This document shows positions 22,780 to 31,605 of a stretch of DNA of 64,000 bases, piece by piece (the first letter of the stretch is position 1; each line of letters begins with the position of its first letter). A model generated the notes under the pieces. That model was not told where the DNA came from. It searched no databases and saw only the letters and a list, made by a program, of their open reading frames with translations. The position numbers and the translations under genes were made by a program. This DNA comes from Streptomyces pilosus (GTDB lineage: Bacteria; Actinomycetota; Actinomycetes; Streptomycetales; Streptomycetaceae), in NCBI RefSeq assembly GCF_014649835.1, contig NZ_BMTU01000006.1, positions 124,001 to 188,000 on the forward strand. The letters are read 5' to 3'.

Positions 22780-24801
22780 TCAGCCGTCGAGTCGGACGAC
22801 CCGGACGGCTCCGGCCGGGACCGCGAGACGGCCCGCGGCGCGTTCACCGGTCAGCAGCTCGGTGCCGGACGTGTCCAGCGGCACCTTGGCGTCGGTGGCG
22901 GTGTGGTTGATCGCGAACAGGAAGGTGCCCGACTCGCCTGTGCGGCGCACCACTTCTACGTCGCGGGGCAGGTCGGCGCGCGGGGCGACGCCGGCGTCCT
23001 CGGCGGCCCGGCCGAGGAGCGCGGCGAGGCCCTCGGCGCCGAGGCGGGTGGAGACGTACCAGGCGGTGCCCTCACCGAGGCGGTGCCGGGTGACGGCGGG
23101 ACGGCCGGCGGTGAGCCCGTCGGTGTAGGTCCACACGGTCTCGGCGCCCCGCGGCACCACGAACTCCGTCCAGACGTCGGCGTCGAGTTCCGCGCCGCCG
23201 GGGCCGGTGAGGCGGACGCGCTCGCCCCGCAGCAGCGGGGAGAACTCCTCGACGGTCAGTCCGAGCACGTCGCGCAGGGCGCCCGGGCAGGGGCCCTCGT
23301 GCACGGCGTCGTACTGGTCGACGATGCCGGAGAAGTACGACACGACGAGGGTGCCGCCGCCCTCGACGTACTCCCGGAGGTTGTCCCCCGCCGCCTCCGT
23401 CATCAGGTAGAGGGCCGGTACGACGACAAGGGGATATCTCGACAAGTCGGCTTCGGGGTGGGCGAAGTCGACGGTGAGGTGGTGGTCGTAGAGGGCCTCG
23501 TAGTAGGCGTCGGCGCGCTCCCGGGCGTCGTGGTCCTCGCTGGGACGCCAGTCGAGGTTCTGCGCCCACCAGGACTGCCAGTCCCACAGCACGGCCACGT
23601 CGGCCTCGGTGCGGGTGCCGCGGACCGGCGCCAGCGCGCCGACGGCGGCGCCGAGTTGGGTCACCTCGCGGAAGACGCGGGTCCCGGTGCCGCCGTGCGG
23701 CAGCATCGCGGAGTGGAACTTCTCGGCGCCGCGCCGGGACTGGCGCCACTGGAAGAACATCGCGCCGTCGGAGCCGCGGGCCACGTGGGCGAGGGAGTTG
23801 CGGGCCATCTGCCCGGGGGCCTTCGCGGGGTTGCGGGGCTGCCAGTTGACGCCCGAGGTGGAGTGTTCGAGGAGCAGCCAGGGGGCGCCGTCGCCGACGG
23901 AGCGGGTGAGGTCGGCGGCCATGGCGAGGTTGACGTGGGTGCGGCGGCCGTCGGTGATCAGGTAGTGGTCGTTGGTGACGAGGTCCACCTCCCGGCCCCA
24001 GGCCCAGTAGTCGACGGAGTCGCACTGGCTGAGGGCGGTCATGAAGTTCGTGGTCACCGGGACGCCGGGCGTGAGGCGGTGCAGGATGTCCCGCTCGGCG
24101 GTGAAGTTCTCGCGCATGGTGGCGTCGGCGAACCGCCGGTAGTCCAGGGCCTGGGCCGGATTGCCGACCGTGGGCGTCGTGCGCGGCGGGTTGATCTCCT
24201 CGAACGAGGCGTAGCGCTGGCCCCAGAAGGCCGTGCCCCAGGCCTCGTTGACGGCCTCGACGGTGCCGTACGCGGTCGCCAGCCAGCGGCGGAAGTGCGC
24301 GGCGCAGGAGTCGCAGTAGCAGGCGGAGACGGGGACGCCGTACTCGTTGTGGACGTGCCACATGGCGAGCGCGGGGTGGTCGCCGTAGCGTTCGGCGAGC
24401 CGGGTGGTGATGTTCGCGGCGGCGGCCCGGTAGTCGGCGTTGCTGTGGCAGATGGCGCCGCGGGAGCCGAACTCCAGGCGTACGCCGTCCGCGGTGACGG
24501 GCAGCGCGCCGGGGTGGGCGCGGTAGAACCAGGCGGGGGGCACCACGGTGGGCGTGCCCAGGTCGACGCGGATGCCGCCCGCGTGCAGCAGGTCCAGGCT
24601 GCGGTCGAGCCAGCCGAAGTCGTACACGCCGGGCGAGGGTTCCAGCAGGGCCCAGGAGAAGATACCGGCGCTCACCATGGTGACGCCGGCCTCCCGCATC
24701 AGCCGGACGTCCTCGTCCCAGACGGTCTCCGGCCACTGCTCGGGGTTGTAGTCCCCACCGAAGGCGAGCCCGGTGAGGCCCCTGGGGGTGGTCTCCGGCA
24801 T
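22780..24801 (-). CDS. Beta-galactosidase, GH42
   Basis: 673 residues from the ATG at 24801, with GGGAGAG upstream. The GH42 barrel starts at L-A-F-G-G-D-Y-N-P-E-Q-W. Acid/base is E153 in W-H-V-H-N-E-Y-G, nucleophile is E312 in L-L-L-E-H-S-T-S. A Cys cluster (C-Y-C-D-S-C-A) directly after the acid/base matches the metal-binding cysteines of this family. A trimerisation domain and a C-terminal beta domain follow. No signal peptide, so it works in the cytoplasm on imported galacto-oligosaccharides. It is divergent from the transporter operon; a palindrome 34 bases in front of the start is a likely operator. Confidence 0.93.
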   Translation of the reverse strand: MPETTPRGLTGLAFGGDYNPEQWPETVWDEDVRLMREAGVTMVSAGIFSWALLEPSPGVYDFGWLDRSLDLLHAGGIRVDLGTPTVVPPAWFYRAHPGALPVTADGVRLEFGSRGAICHSNADYRAAAANITTRLAERYGDHPALAMWHVHNEYGVPVSACYCDSCAAHFRRWLATAYGTVEAVNEAWGTAFWGQRYASFEEINPPRTTPTVGNPAQALDYRRFADATMRENFTAERDILHRLTPGVPVTTNFMTALSQCDSVDYWAWGREVDLVTNDHYLITDGRRTHVNLAMAADLTRSVGDGAPWLLLEHSTSGVNWQPRNPAKAPGQMARNSLAHVARGSDGAMFFQWRQSRRGAEKFHSAMLPHGGTGTRVFREVTQLGAAVGALAPVRGTRTEADVAVLWDWQSWWAQNLDWRPSEDHDARERADAYYEALYDHHLTVDFAHPEADLSRYPLVVVPALYLMTEAAGDNLREYVEGGGTLVVSYFSGIVDQYDAVHEGPCPGALRDVLGLTVEEFSPLLRGERVRLTGPGGAELDADVWTEFVVPRGAETVWTYTDGLTAGRPAVTRHRLGEGTAWYVSTRLGAEGLAALLGRAAEDAGVAPRADLPRDVEVVRRTGESGTFLFAINHTATDAKVPLDTSGTELLTGERAAGRLAVPAGAVRVVRLDG

Positions 24802-24834
24802 GGATTCTCTCCCGACGAGTCGAAGTTCTCTGAG

Positions 24835-24849
24835 ACGTTCTGAGAACGT
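24835..24849. promoter_or_regulatory. 15-bp palindrome upstream of the GH42 gene
   Basis: ACGTTC-TGA-GAACGT is a perfect inverted repeat with a three-base centre, beginning 34 bases upstream of the GH42 start codon. It is embedded in a wider dyad of GTTCTC and GAGAAC. Position and form fit an operator for a dimeric repressor such as the LacI protein of this locus, although the half-site differs from that of the other palindrome at 24929. Confidence 0.55.
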
Positions 24850-24901
24850 GCACACACATTCTCGGCGACGTGAACCCAACATAACCGCACAGCAACAACC
24901 A

Positions 24902-24930
24902 TTGACAAGTGTCCGATGTGTTTCTCTACT
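24902..24930 (+). promoter_or_regulatory. Sigma70-type promoter of the galactoside ABC operon
   Basis: TTGACA (24902-24907), a 17-base spacer and TCTACT (24925-24930) make a good vegetative-type promoter about 70 bases in front of the solute-binding protein start. The -10 end is overlapped by the CTGTGA palindrome. Confidence 0.7.
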
Positions 24931-24944
24931 GTGAACGCTCACAG
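24929..24944. promoter_or_regulatory. LacI-type operator overlapping the ABC operon promoter
   Basis: CTGTGAACGCTCACAG has perfect half-sites CTGTGA and TCACAG around a four-base centre with central CG, the classic shape of a LacI/GalR operator. It starts at the end of the -10 box, so binding would block initiation. The LacI regulator encoded at the end of the operon is the obvious ligand. Confidence 0.7.
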
Positions 24945-24997
24945 AAGCATGGCTGGTCTTCGCATCGGGCGGAGGCCCCAGGTCAGGGGAGAGATCC

Positions 24998-26320
24998 ATG
25001 CCGTACACGAAGCACCGTCGCCTCGTGGGTACCGCCGTCGCCGTCACGCTCGGCGCCTCCGCACTCGCCGCCTGCGGCTCGTCGTCCGACGACGACGGCG
25101 AGGCCCGGTCGGGTCCGGTCTCACTGACGTACTGGACCTGGACTCCCGGCATGGACAAGGTCGTGGACCTGTGGAACAAGGGGCCGGGCAAGAAGGAGCA
25201 GATCACCGTCACGGTGAAGAAGCAGGCGTCCGGCGACACACTGGTGACCAAGATCCTCACCGCCCACAAGGCCGGCAAGGCGCCCGACCTGGTGCAGGCG
25301 GAGTACCAGGCACTGCCCACCCTGGTCAGCAATGACGCGCTCGCCGACATCGGCGACGCGGTGGGCGACGCGAAGAGCAGGTTCGCCGAGGGCGTCTGGC
25401 AGCAGACGACGCTGGGCACCGACGCCGTCTACGCGGTCCCCCAGGACATCGGGCCGATGATGTTCTACTACCGCGAGGACCTGTTCAAGGAGTACGGCCT
25501 CACCGTCCCGGCCACCTGGGACGAGTTCGCCGAGACCGCCCGCAAGCTGAAGAAGGCGGCGCCGGACAAGGACCTGACCACCTTCTCCGCCAACGACTCC
25601 GGACTGTTCGCGGGCCTCGCCCAGCAGGCCGGCGCCCGGTGGTGGACCACCTCCGGTGACCGGTGGAAGGTCGGCATCGACGACGAAGCGACGAAGAAGG
25701 TCGCCGAGTTCTGGGGCGGCCTGGTCGCCGAGGGCGCCGTCGACAACCAGCCGATGTACACCCCGGCCTGGAACAAGGCGCTCAACACCGGCAAGCAGAT
25801 AGCGTGGGTGAGCGCGGTGTGGGCGCCCGGCACGCTGACCACGGCGGCGCCCGACACCAAGGGCAAGTGGGCGATGGCCCCGCTCCCCCAGTGGACCGGT
25901 GGCGAGAGCAGCACCGGCAGCTGGGGCGGCTCCTCCACCGCCGTGACGACGGACTCCGCGAACAAGGACGCGGCCGCGAAGTTCGCCGCCTGGCTGAACA
26001 CCGACGGCGAGGCGCTCAACGCGCTGGCGAAGGAGAGCGGCATCTACCCGGCCTCCACCTCGGCCCAGCTCAGCGGCGCCTTCACCAACCCGCCGGAGTA
26101 CTTCGCCAACCAGCCCGACTTCTACGACAAGGCCGCCGACATCGCGAAGACCACCGCGCCGTCCGCCTGGGGGCCGAACGTCAACGTCGCCTACACGACG
26201 TTCAAGGACGCCTTCGGTGCCGCCGCGAAGAACAAGTCGGACTTCACCGCCGCCCTGGACGCCATGCAGCGGGACACGGTCGCCGACCTGAAGAAGCAGG
26301 GCTTCGGAGTCGCGGAGTGA
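24998..26320 (+). CDS. ABC transporter sugar-binding lipoprotein
   Basis: 440 residues with a lipoprotein signal: basic N-terminus, hydrophobic stretch and lipobox L-A-A-C at about 24-27. The rest is a cluster B (family 1) extracellular solute-binding protein, with L-T-Y-W-T-W-T-P-G near the start and conserved W-G-G-S-S near residue 308. It captures an oligosaccharide, most likely galacto-oligosaccharides given the neighbouring GH53 and GH42 enzymes, and hands it to the two permeases. First gene of the operon, with GGGGAGAG before the ATG. It overlaps the next gene by four bases (GTGA). Confidence 0.93.
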   Translation: MPYTKHRRLVGTAVAVTLGASALAACGSSSDDDGEARSGPVSLTYWTWTPGMDKVVDLWNKGPGKKEQITVTVKKQASGDTLVTKILTAHKAGKAPDLVQAEYQALPTLVSNDALADIGDAVGDAKSRFAEGVWQQTTLGTDAVYAVPQDIGPMMFYYREDLFKEYGLTVPATWDEFAETARKLKKAAPDKDLTTFSANDSGLFAGLAQQAGARWWTTSGDRWKVGIDDEATKKVAEFWGGLVAEGAVDNQPMYTPAWNKALNTGKQIAWVSAVWAPGTLTTAAPDTKGKWAMAPLPQWTGGESSTGSWGGSSTAVTTDSANKDAAAKFAAWLNTDGEALNALAKESGIYPASTSAQLSGAFTNPPEYFANQPDFYDKAADIAKTTAPSAWGPNVNVAYTTFKDAFGAAAKNKSDFTAALDAMQRDTVADLKKQGFGVAE

Positions 26321-27291
26321 GCTCCCCCGCCCGCTGGACGCCGCACGGGGCCGGCCGGGCCCCGCACGGCCGTCCCTCTCCCCCCGCTCGCAGGAGGGCG
26401 CGCGGCGCCCCGTACCTCTTCCTGGTCCCGGCGGCCCTCCTGTTCCTGCTCTTCTTCGCGCTGCCCATCGGGTACGCCGTCTGGCTCAGCTTCCGCAAGG
26501 TACGGGTGTCCGGCCTGGGGCTCGGCGCCGGCGCCCGCGAGGAGGTGTGGGCAGGACTGGAGAACTACACCGGTGCCCTCTCCGACAGCGAACTGCTGAA
26601 CGGCGCGCTGCGCGTGCTCGGTTACGGCGGCATCGTGGTGCCGGTGATGCTGGGCCTGGCCCTGCTGTTCGCGCTGATGCTGGACTCCGAGCGGGTCCGG
26701 CTCGCGCCGTTCACCCGGCTCGCGATCTTCCTGCCGTACGCCGTTCCCGGTGTGGTGGCGGCCCTGCTGTGGGGCTTCCTGTACCTGCCGGACGTGAGCC
26801 CCTTCTTCTTCGTGCTGGACCGGCTGGGGCTGCCGCAGCCGGACCTGCTGGACGGCGGCCCGCTGTACCTGGCGCTGTCGAACATCGCGGTCTGGGGCGG
26901 CACCGGCTTCAACATGATCGTCATCTACACCGCGCTGCGGGCGATCCCCGCCGAGGTGTACGAGGCGGCCCGGCTGGACGGCGCGGGGCCGCTGCAGATC
27001 GCGCTGCGGATCAAGATCCCGATGGTGGCGCCCTCGCTGGTGCTCACCTTCTTCTTCTCGATCATCGCGACGCTCCAGGTGTTCAGCGAACCCACCACCC
27101 TCAAGCCGCTCACCAACTCCGTGTCCACCACCTGGAGTCCGCTGATGAAGGTGTACCAGGACGCCTTCGGCAACGGCGACATCCACGCGGCCGCCGCCCA
27201 GGCGACCATCATCGCGCTCGTCACCCTCGTGCTGTCCTTCGGGTTCCTGCGGGCCGCGAGCCGGCGCACCAAGCAGGAGGCCGCACGATGA
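26317..27291 (+). CDS. ABC sugar permease, MalF-type
   Basis: 324 residues from the GTG at 26317, overlapping the binding-protein stop by four bases. A polar, Arg-rich N-terminus of about 35 residues precedes six membrane helices. The EAA loop that contacts the ATPase reads E-V-Y-E-A-A-R-L-D-G-A-G-P-L-Q-I-A, near residue 215. It forms the membrane channel with the following permease. No ATPase gene is present in this locus, so energy presumably comes from a shared multiple-sugar ATPase of the MsiK type, as is known for other Streptomyces sugar importers. Confidence 0.93.
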   Translation: MSSPARWTPHGAGRAPHGRPSPPARRRARGAPYLFLVPAALLFLLFFALPIGYAVWLSFRKVRVSGLGLGAGAREEVWAGLENYTGALSDSELLNGALRVLGYGGIVVPVMLGLALLFALMLDSERVRLAPFTRLAIFLPYAVPGVVAALLWGFLYLPDVSPFFFVLDRLGLPQPDLLDGGPLYLALSNIAVWGGTGFNMIVIYTALRAIPAEVYEAARLDGAGPLQIALRIKIPMVAPSLVLTFFFSIIATLQVFSEPTTLKPLTNSVSTTWSPLMKVYQDAFGNGDIHAAAAQATIIALVTLVLSFGFLRAASRRTKQEAAR

Positions 27292-28181
27292 GTACCCTCG
27301 CCCCGACCGGGGCCCCGCCTGCGGCCGGTACCTCACGGGGGCCGGGACGCCGCCGCCGGATCGCGCTGGTCCCCACCGTGACCCTGCTGCTGGGCGCGCT
27401 GTACTGCCTGCTGCCGGTGGCCTGGGTGGTCATCGCGTCCACCAAGTCGGGCTCGGAGCTGTTCTCCACCTTCACCTTCTGGCCCGGCACCGGTTTCGCG
27501 GAGAACCTCTCCGACCTCGGCGCCTACCGCGACGGCGTCTACTGGCAGTGGATGGGCAACTCCGCCCTGTACGCGGGCCTGGGCGCGCTGCTGTCGACGT
27601 GCGTGTCGGCGGTCAGCGGCTACGCGCTGGCGACCTACCGGTTCCGGGGCCGCGAGGCGCTGTTCAACGTGCTGCTCGCGGGTGTGCTGATGCCTCCGGT
27701 GATCCTCGCCGTCCCCCAGTACCTGCTGCTGGCACAGGCGGACCTCACCGACTCCCACCTGTCCGTGCTGCTGCCGCAGATCCTCTCCCCGTACGGGGTC
27801 TACCTCGCGCGGATCTACGCCGCGGCCGCGGTGCCGGCGGACGTGGTGGAGGCCGGGCGGATGGACGGCGCGGGCGAGTGGCGCATCTTCACACGGGTGG
27901 CGCTGCCGATGATGCTGCCCGGTCTGGTGACGGTCTTCCTCTTCCAGTTCGTGGCGATCTGGAACAACTTCCTGCTGCCGTACATCATGCTCAGCGACGA
28001 CGAGAAGTTCCCGATCACGCTCGGTCTGTACACGCTGCTCGAGCAGGGCGCCAGCACCCCGGCGCTGTACACCCTGGTGATCACGGGTGCCTTCCTCGCG
28101 GTGTTCCCGCTGGTGGCGCTCTTCCTGGTCATCCAGCGGTTCTGGAGCCTGGATCTGCTGTCCGGGGCCGTAAAGTCATGA
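27288..28181 (+). CDS. ABC sugar permease, MalG-type
   Basis: 297 residues from the ATG at 27288, overlapping the previous stop (ATGA). Six membrane helices; the first follows a short Arg-rich cytoplasmic segment. The EAA loop reads D-V-V-E-A-G-R-M-D-G-A-G-E-W-R-I-F, near residue 190. The C-terminal W-S-L-D-L-L-S-G-A-V-K resembles the usual MalG end that inserts into the ATPase dimer. It pairs with the upstream permease and overlaps the LacI gene by four bases. Confidence 0.93.
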   Translation: MSTLAPTGAPPAAGTSRGPGRRRRIALVPTVTLLLGALYCLLPVAWVVIASTKSGSELFSTFTFWPGTGFAENLSDLGAYRDGVYWQWMGNSALYAGLGALLSTCVSAVSGYALATYRFRGREALFNVLLAGVLMPPVILAVPQYLLLAQADLTDSHLSVLLPQILSPYGVYLARIYAAAAVPADVVEAGRMDGAGEWRIFTRVALPMMLPGLVTVFLFQFVAIWNNFLLPYIMLSDDEKFPITLGLYTLLEQGASTPALYTLVITGAFLAVFPLVALFLVIQRFWSLDLLSGAVKS

Positions 28182-29209
28182 CCATGGGCAACACGGGGGG
28201 CAGGCGCAAGCCGCCGACGATCCACGACGTGGCGCGTGAGGCCGGTGTCTCGCGCGGCACCGTCTCGCGGGTGCTCAACGGCGGCCACTACGTCAGCCCC
28301 ACCGCGGCGGAGGCGGTCAACGCCGCGATCCGCAGGACCGGTTACGTCGTCAACCGGCACGCCCGCTCGCTGATCACCGGCCGCTCCGACTCGGTGGGCT
28401 TCCTGCTCACCGAACCCCAGGAGCGGTTCTTCGAGGACCCCAACTTCAACGTCCTGCTGCGTGGTTGCACGCAGGCGCTGGCCGCGCACGACATCCCGCT
28501 GCTGCTGATGCTGGCGGGGACGGTCGACGAACGGCGGCGCATCACGCGGTACATCACCGCGGGGCACGTGGACGGCGTGCTGCTGGTGTCCAGCCATTCC
28601 GGTGACCCGGTGGCCGAGGAGCTGCGGGCGGCCGGTGTGCCGCTGGTCGCGTGCGGCAAGCCGATCGGGCTGGGCTCGAAGGTGAGCTACGTGGCCGCTG
28701 ACGACCGGGACGGCGCGCGGGACATGGTGCGGCACCTGCTGGCCCTGGGCCGGCGCCGGATCGGCGTGGTGACCGGCCCGCAGGACACCCCCGGCGGTGT
28801 GGAGCGCCTCGCCGGCTACCGGGAGGTGCTCGCGGAGGCGGGCGTGGAGTGCGACGAGCGGCTGGTCGTCTCCGGCGACTACAGCAGGGCCAGCGGTGAG
28901 GCGGGCGCCAAGCGGCTGCTGGCGCGGGCCCCGGACGTGGACGCCGTGTTCGTCGCCTCCGACCTGATGGCGCAGGGGGTGCTCACCGCGCTGCACCGGG
29001 CGGGGCGCCGGGTGCCTCAGGACGTCGCGGTCGGCGGTTTCGACGATTCGCCCGCGGCCGTCGCGGCGAGCCCGGAGCTGACCACGATCCGCCAGCCGTG
29101 GGACCGCATCAGCGCGGAGATGGTGCGGGTGCTGCTGGCCCAGATAGGCGGTGAGGACCCGGCGGCGGTGATCCTGCCGACGGAGCTGGTGAAGCGGGAC
29201 TCGACGTGA
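28178..29209 (+). CDS. LacI-family repressor of the galactoside locus
   Basis: 343 residues, full length. The DNA-binding domain (about 12-67) reads T-I-H-D-V-A-R-E-A-G-V-S-R-G-T-V-S-R-V-L-N-G with the hinge helix after it, followed by a periplasmic-binding-protein-like effector domain ending in the usual I-R-Q-P-W-D-R-I-S-A. It is the last gene of the operon, coupled by a four-base overlap to the permease, so it would repress its own synthesis. The two palindromes in the 24.8-24.95 kb divergent promoter are the probable targets; a galactose-containing oligosaccharide is the likely inducer. Confidence 0.93.
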   Translation: MTMGNTGGRRKPPTIHDVAREAGVSRGTVSRVLNGGHYVSPTAAEAVNAAIRRTGYVVNRHARSLITGRSDSVGFLLTEPQERFFEDPNFNVLLRGCTQALAAHDIPLLLMLAGTVDERRRITRYITAGHVDGVLLVSSHSGDPVAEELRAAGVPLVACGKPIGLGSKVSYVAADDRDGARDMVRHLLALGRRRIGVVTGPQDTPGGVERLAGYREVLAEAGVECDERLVVSGDYSRASGEAGAKRLLARAPDVDAVFVASDLMAQGVLTALHRAGRRVPQDVAVGGFDDSPAAVAASPELTTIRQPWDRISAEMVRVLLAQIGGEDPAAVILPTELVKRDST

Positions 29210-29289
29210 CGGGTCCCCGTCCGCGACCTGCGCGTACGGGCCACTCCACCCCCGTTCATTGAATCTCGAACGAGTGTTACCGTGCGGGT

Positions 29290-29679
29290 ATGGGAGCGAC
29301 GGCGGACGGTGCGCGGCTCGAGGAGCGGTGGCGTGACATCCTCGCGGTGCACGCCCGCACCCTGGGCGAGATCGACCGTGCGCTGACCCCGTACGGCATC
29401 GGCGCGTCGGACTTCGAGGTCCTGGACCTGCTCGCGGCCGGGACGCCCCGGGAGGACGGACAGTGCCGGGTGCAGGACCTGACCGGCCGGGTCCATCTCA
29501 GCCAGAGCGCGCTGTCCCGTCTCATCGCCCGGCTGGAGCGGGACGGCCTGGTCGAGCGCGCGGCGTGCCCGGAGGACCGGCGCGGCGTGTACGTGGGGCT
29601 CACGCCCCGGGGACGCGCCCGGCACGCCGAGGCGCTGCCGGTGCAGCGTGCGGCCCTGGCCCGCGCCCTGGGCGGCTGA
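29290..29679 (+). CDS. MarR-family transcriptional regulator
   Basis: 129 residues, slightly shorter than the usual 140-150 because the C-terminal dimerisation helix is brief. The winged helix reads V-Q-D-L-T-G-R-V-H-L-S-Q-S-A-L-S-R-L-I-A-R-L-E-R-D-G-L-V, then the wing with D-R-R-G-V-Y-V-G-L-T-P-R-G. MarR proteins bind phenolic or oxidising signals and repress nearby detoxification genes. No obvious target gene is adjacent: a 600-bp gap follows, then the antiporter. The 80 bases upstream may hold an operator, but no clear palindrome stands out. Confidence 0.9.
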   Translation: MGATADGARLEERWRDILAVHARTLGEIDRALTPYGIGASDFEVLDLLAAGTPREDGQCRVQDLTGRVHLSQSALSRLIARLERDGLVERAACPEDRRGVYVGLTPRGRARHAEALPVQRAALARALGG

Positions 29680-30286
29680 GCGGCCTCCCGCCTCGCACCG
29701 TGCCCGGCCGGCGACCGCAACGCGGTCGGTCGCACGCGTGGCGACGGGATGCGGCGCGACTCCTCGCGTGTGCATGGTGGAGTGGTCGCGGCCGGAACCG
29801 TGCGGGAGCGCGCCCGGCCGACGCCCTGCCACGCCGTCTCGCCCTGGCGGCGTCCCCGCTCGGTTCGTCGGGTGCCCGGCGCCTGAGGCGACCACCGGCC
29901 GGCCCCGCTCCCTTTCCGCACAGGCAGGTGATCCCCGTGAACGACTCGGCTCGGCAGCCGTCGTCACCGGCTTCGGTGCGGCCCCCTCCACCGTCGCGCC
30001 GCACGCGGCTCGTGCCCTGCTGTGTCCGACGGTGTCCGAGGGCTTCGTCTCCGCCGACGGCGTGCTGATGCCCTCCCCCGACGCCGACAGCCGTCCGGTC
30101 TTCTCCGGCCCGGTACCGGGAACGCGTCCGACGGGCCGGACGAGGGCCCGGGCAGGGCGGCGGTTCGGCGCCGCGTGGGTCCCCGCCGGCATCGTCGCGG
30201 GCGGCGGCTCCACCGTCGTCGCGGGACTCGTGCACTGATCACGCCGGCGCAGGCATCCCCCGCGATGTGAGGCCCTAGGAATCGCC
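29680..30286. other. 607-bp stretch with at most a small or decayed ORF
   Basis: No gene can be supported here. Between about 29950 and 30238 one plus-strand frame (stop TGA at 30236-30238) shows strongly GC-rich third positions and a coding-like composition ending in A-G-I-V-A-G-G-G-S-T-V-V-A-G-L-V-H. It has no credible start codon in frame; the best start signal, a GTG at about 29938 after GGCAGGTGA, lies in another frame that stops at 30068. This could be a short gene with a frameshift, a decayed remnant, or chance. The first 250 bp show nothing. Confidence 0.35.
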
Positions 30287-31498
30287 ATGTCGTACGACAA
30301 CCTGGTCATCGTCCTCGCGATCGCGGCGGGAGTCCCGTTCCTCCTGGCCCTGGCACCGCGGCTTCCCCTGCCGGGCCCCGTCCTGGAGATTCTGGCCGGC
30401 GTCGTCCTCGGCCCGGCTGTGCTCGATTGGGTGCAGCCGGACGCGACGGTGCGGACGTTGTCGGTCATCGGACTGAGTTTCCTGCTGTTCCTCGCCGGAC
30501 TCGAGATCGACATCCAGCATCTGCACGGCCCACCGGCGAGACTCATCGCGATCGGTCTGGCCGGCACCGTCGTGCTGGCCGGGATCACGGGCTGGGTGTT
30601 CGACGTCGCCGGCCTGGTCGAGAGTCCCCTGCTCATCGGCACCGCGCTGGTCGCCACGTCCCTCGGGCTGCTGGTCCCCCTCCTGAAGGACTCCGGCGCC
30701 GTCGACCGGCCCGTGGGACAACTCACCATCGGTGGCGCCTCAGCGGGAGAGATCTGCGCCGTGGTGCTGCTGTCGCTGTTCTTCTCCGAACATTCCTCCA
30801 GTCCTGCCTCCCGGCTGCTCCTGCTGCTCGGGCTCGCCTGCATGACCGCGCTCATCGTGGTCACGTCCCTGCGGGCGGGGCGGTCCATGTGGCTGTCCCG
30901 GACGGTCACGAGGCTGGCGGACACGAGCGCTCAGGTGCGCGTACGTCTGTCGATGCTCCTCGTCGTCGGTCTGTCCGCGGTCGCCATGCACCTGGGATTC
31001 GAGGCCATCCTGGGAGCCTTCGTCGCGGGCGCCGTGCTGCGGCTCGTCGACCCGGACGCCGAGAGGGCCCATCCCCGGTTCCACGTCAAGCTCGACGGGA
31101 TCGGCCACGGCTTCCTGGTCCCCGTCTTCTTCGTGACCAGCGGCCTGCAGTTCGACCTGGAGGCCCTGTTCGCGGACGCCGCGACCCTGCTGCGGGTGCC
31201 GATCTTCCTGGCCGCGCTCCTCGTGGTGCGGGGACTGCCCGCGCTGGTCTACCGCAGGGCGGGGCTCACGCGTCCGGAGATCGTGGCCAGCGGACTCCTG
31301 CAGGCCACGTCCCTCCCCATGATCGTGGCCGCGACCACCATCGGCGTGCGGCTGGACGCCATCCAGCCCGCCAACGCGGCCGCGCTGGTCGCGGCGGGCC
31401 TGCTGTCCGTGATCGTGTATCCGCCGGCGGCGCTCTCCCTGCTCAACCGGTCACGTCCACCGGCGCGTTCGGGTCCCGAGAGCGGTGCCGGGCGATGA
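30287..31498 (+). CDS. CPA2-type cation:proton antiporter
   Basis: 403 residues with about 11-12 membrane helices, the Na/H exchanger fold. Early motif L-P-L-P-G-P-V-L-E-I-L-A-G-V-V-L-G-P and the broken-helix region F-L-L-F-L-A-G-L-E-I-D are typical of the KefB/CPA2 branch. The half-site G-F-E-A-I-L-G-A-F-V-A-G-A-V-L replaces the usual D-D motif of other exchangers. There is no RCK/TrkA domain, so it is an ungated core. It probably exchanges Na or K for protons across the cytoplasmic membrane. The molybdopterin oxidoreductase starts 107 bp downstream. Confidence 0.9.
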   Translation: MSYDNLVIVLAIAAGVPFLLALAPRLPLPGPVLEILAGVVLGPAVLDWVQPDATVRTLSVIGLSFLLFLAGLEIDIQHLHGPPARLIAIGLAGTVVLAGITGWVFDVAGLVESPLLIGTALVATSLGLLVPLLKDSGAVDRPVGQLTIGGASAGEICAVVLLSLFFSEHSSSPASRLLLLLGLACMTALIVVTSLRAGRSMWLSRTVTRLADTSAQVRVRLSMLLVVGLSAVAMHLGFEAILGAFVAGAVLRLVDPDAERAHPRFHVKLDGIGHGFLVPVFFVTSGLQFDLEALFADAATLLRVPIFLAALLVVRGLPALVYRRAGLTRPEIVASGLLQATSLPMIVAATTIGVRLDAIQPANAAALVAAGLLSVIVYPPAALSLLNRSRPPARSGPESGAGR

Positions 31499-31605
31499 CC
31501 CGGCCGACACCGGCGGAGAGGTGTCAGGAGCGCCGCCCGAGATGCTGCGCCGGGCGATGTCCTGGAGGATGGAGACGGCCGACCCCGGTGGATTGGGGGA
31601 ACGAC

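Noticed and set aside
20875..24843. A 1322-codon plus-strand open frame opposite the galactan genes
   Set aside because: It is a shadow of GH53 and GH42, with low-complexity Val/Gly/Ala/Arg sequence and no domain.
29938..30068. Short ORF starting at GTG 29938
   Set aside because: Although the ribosome site is fair, the product is Ser/Pro/Arg-rich with poor codon statistics; the better coding signal lies in another frame.
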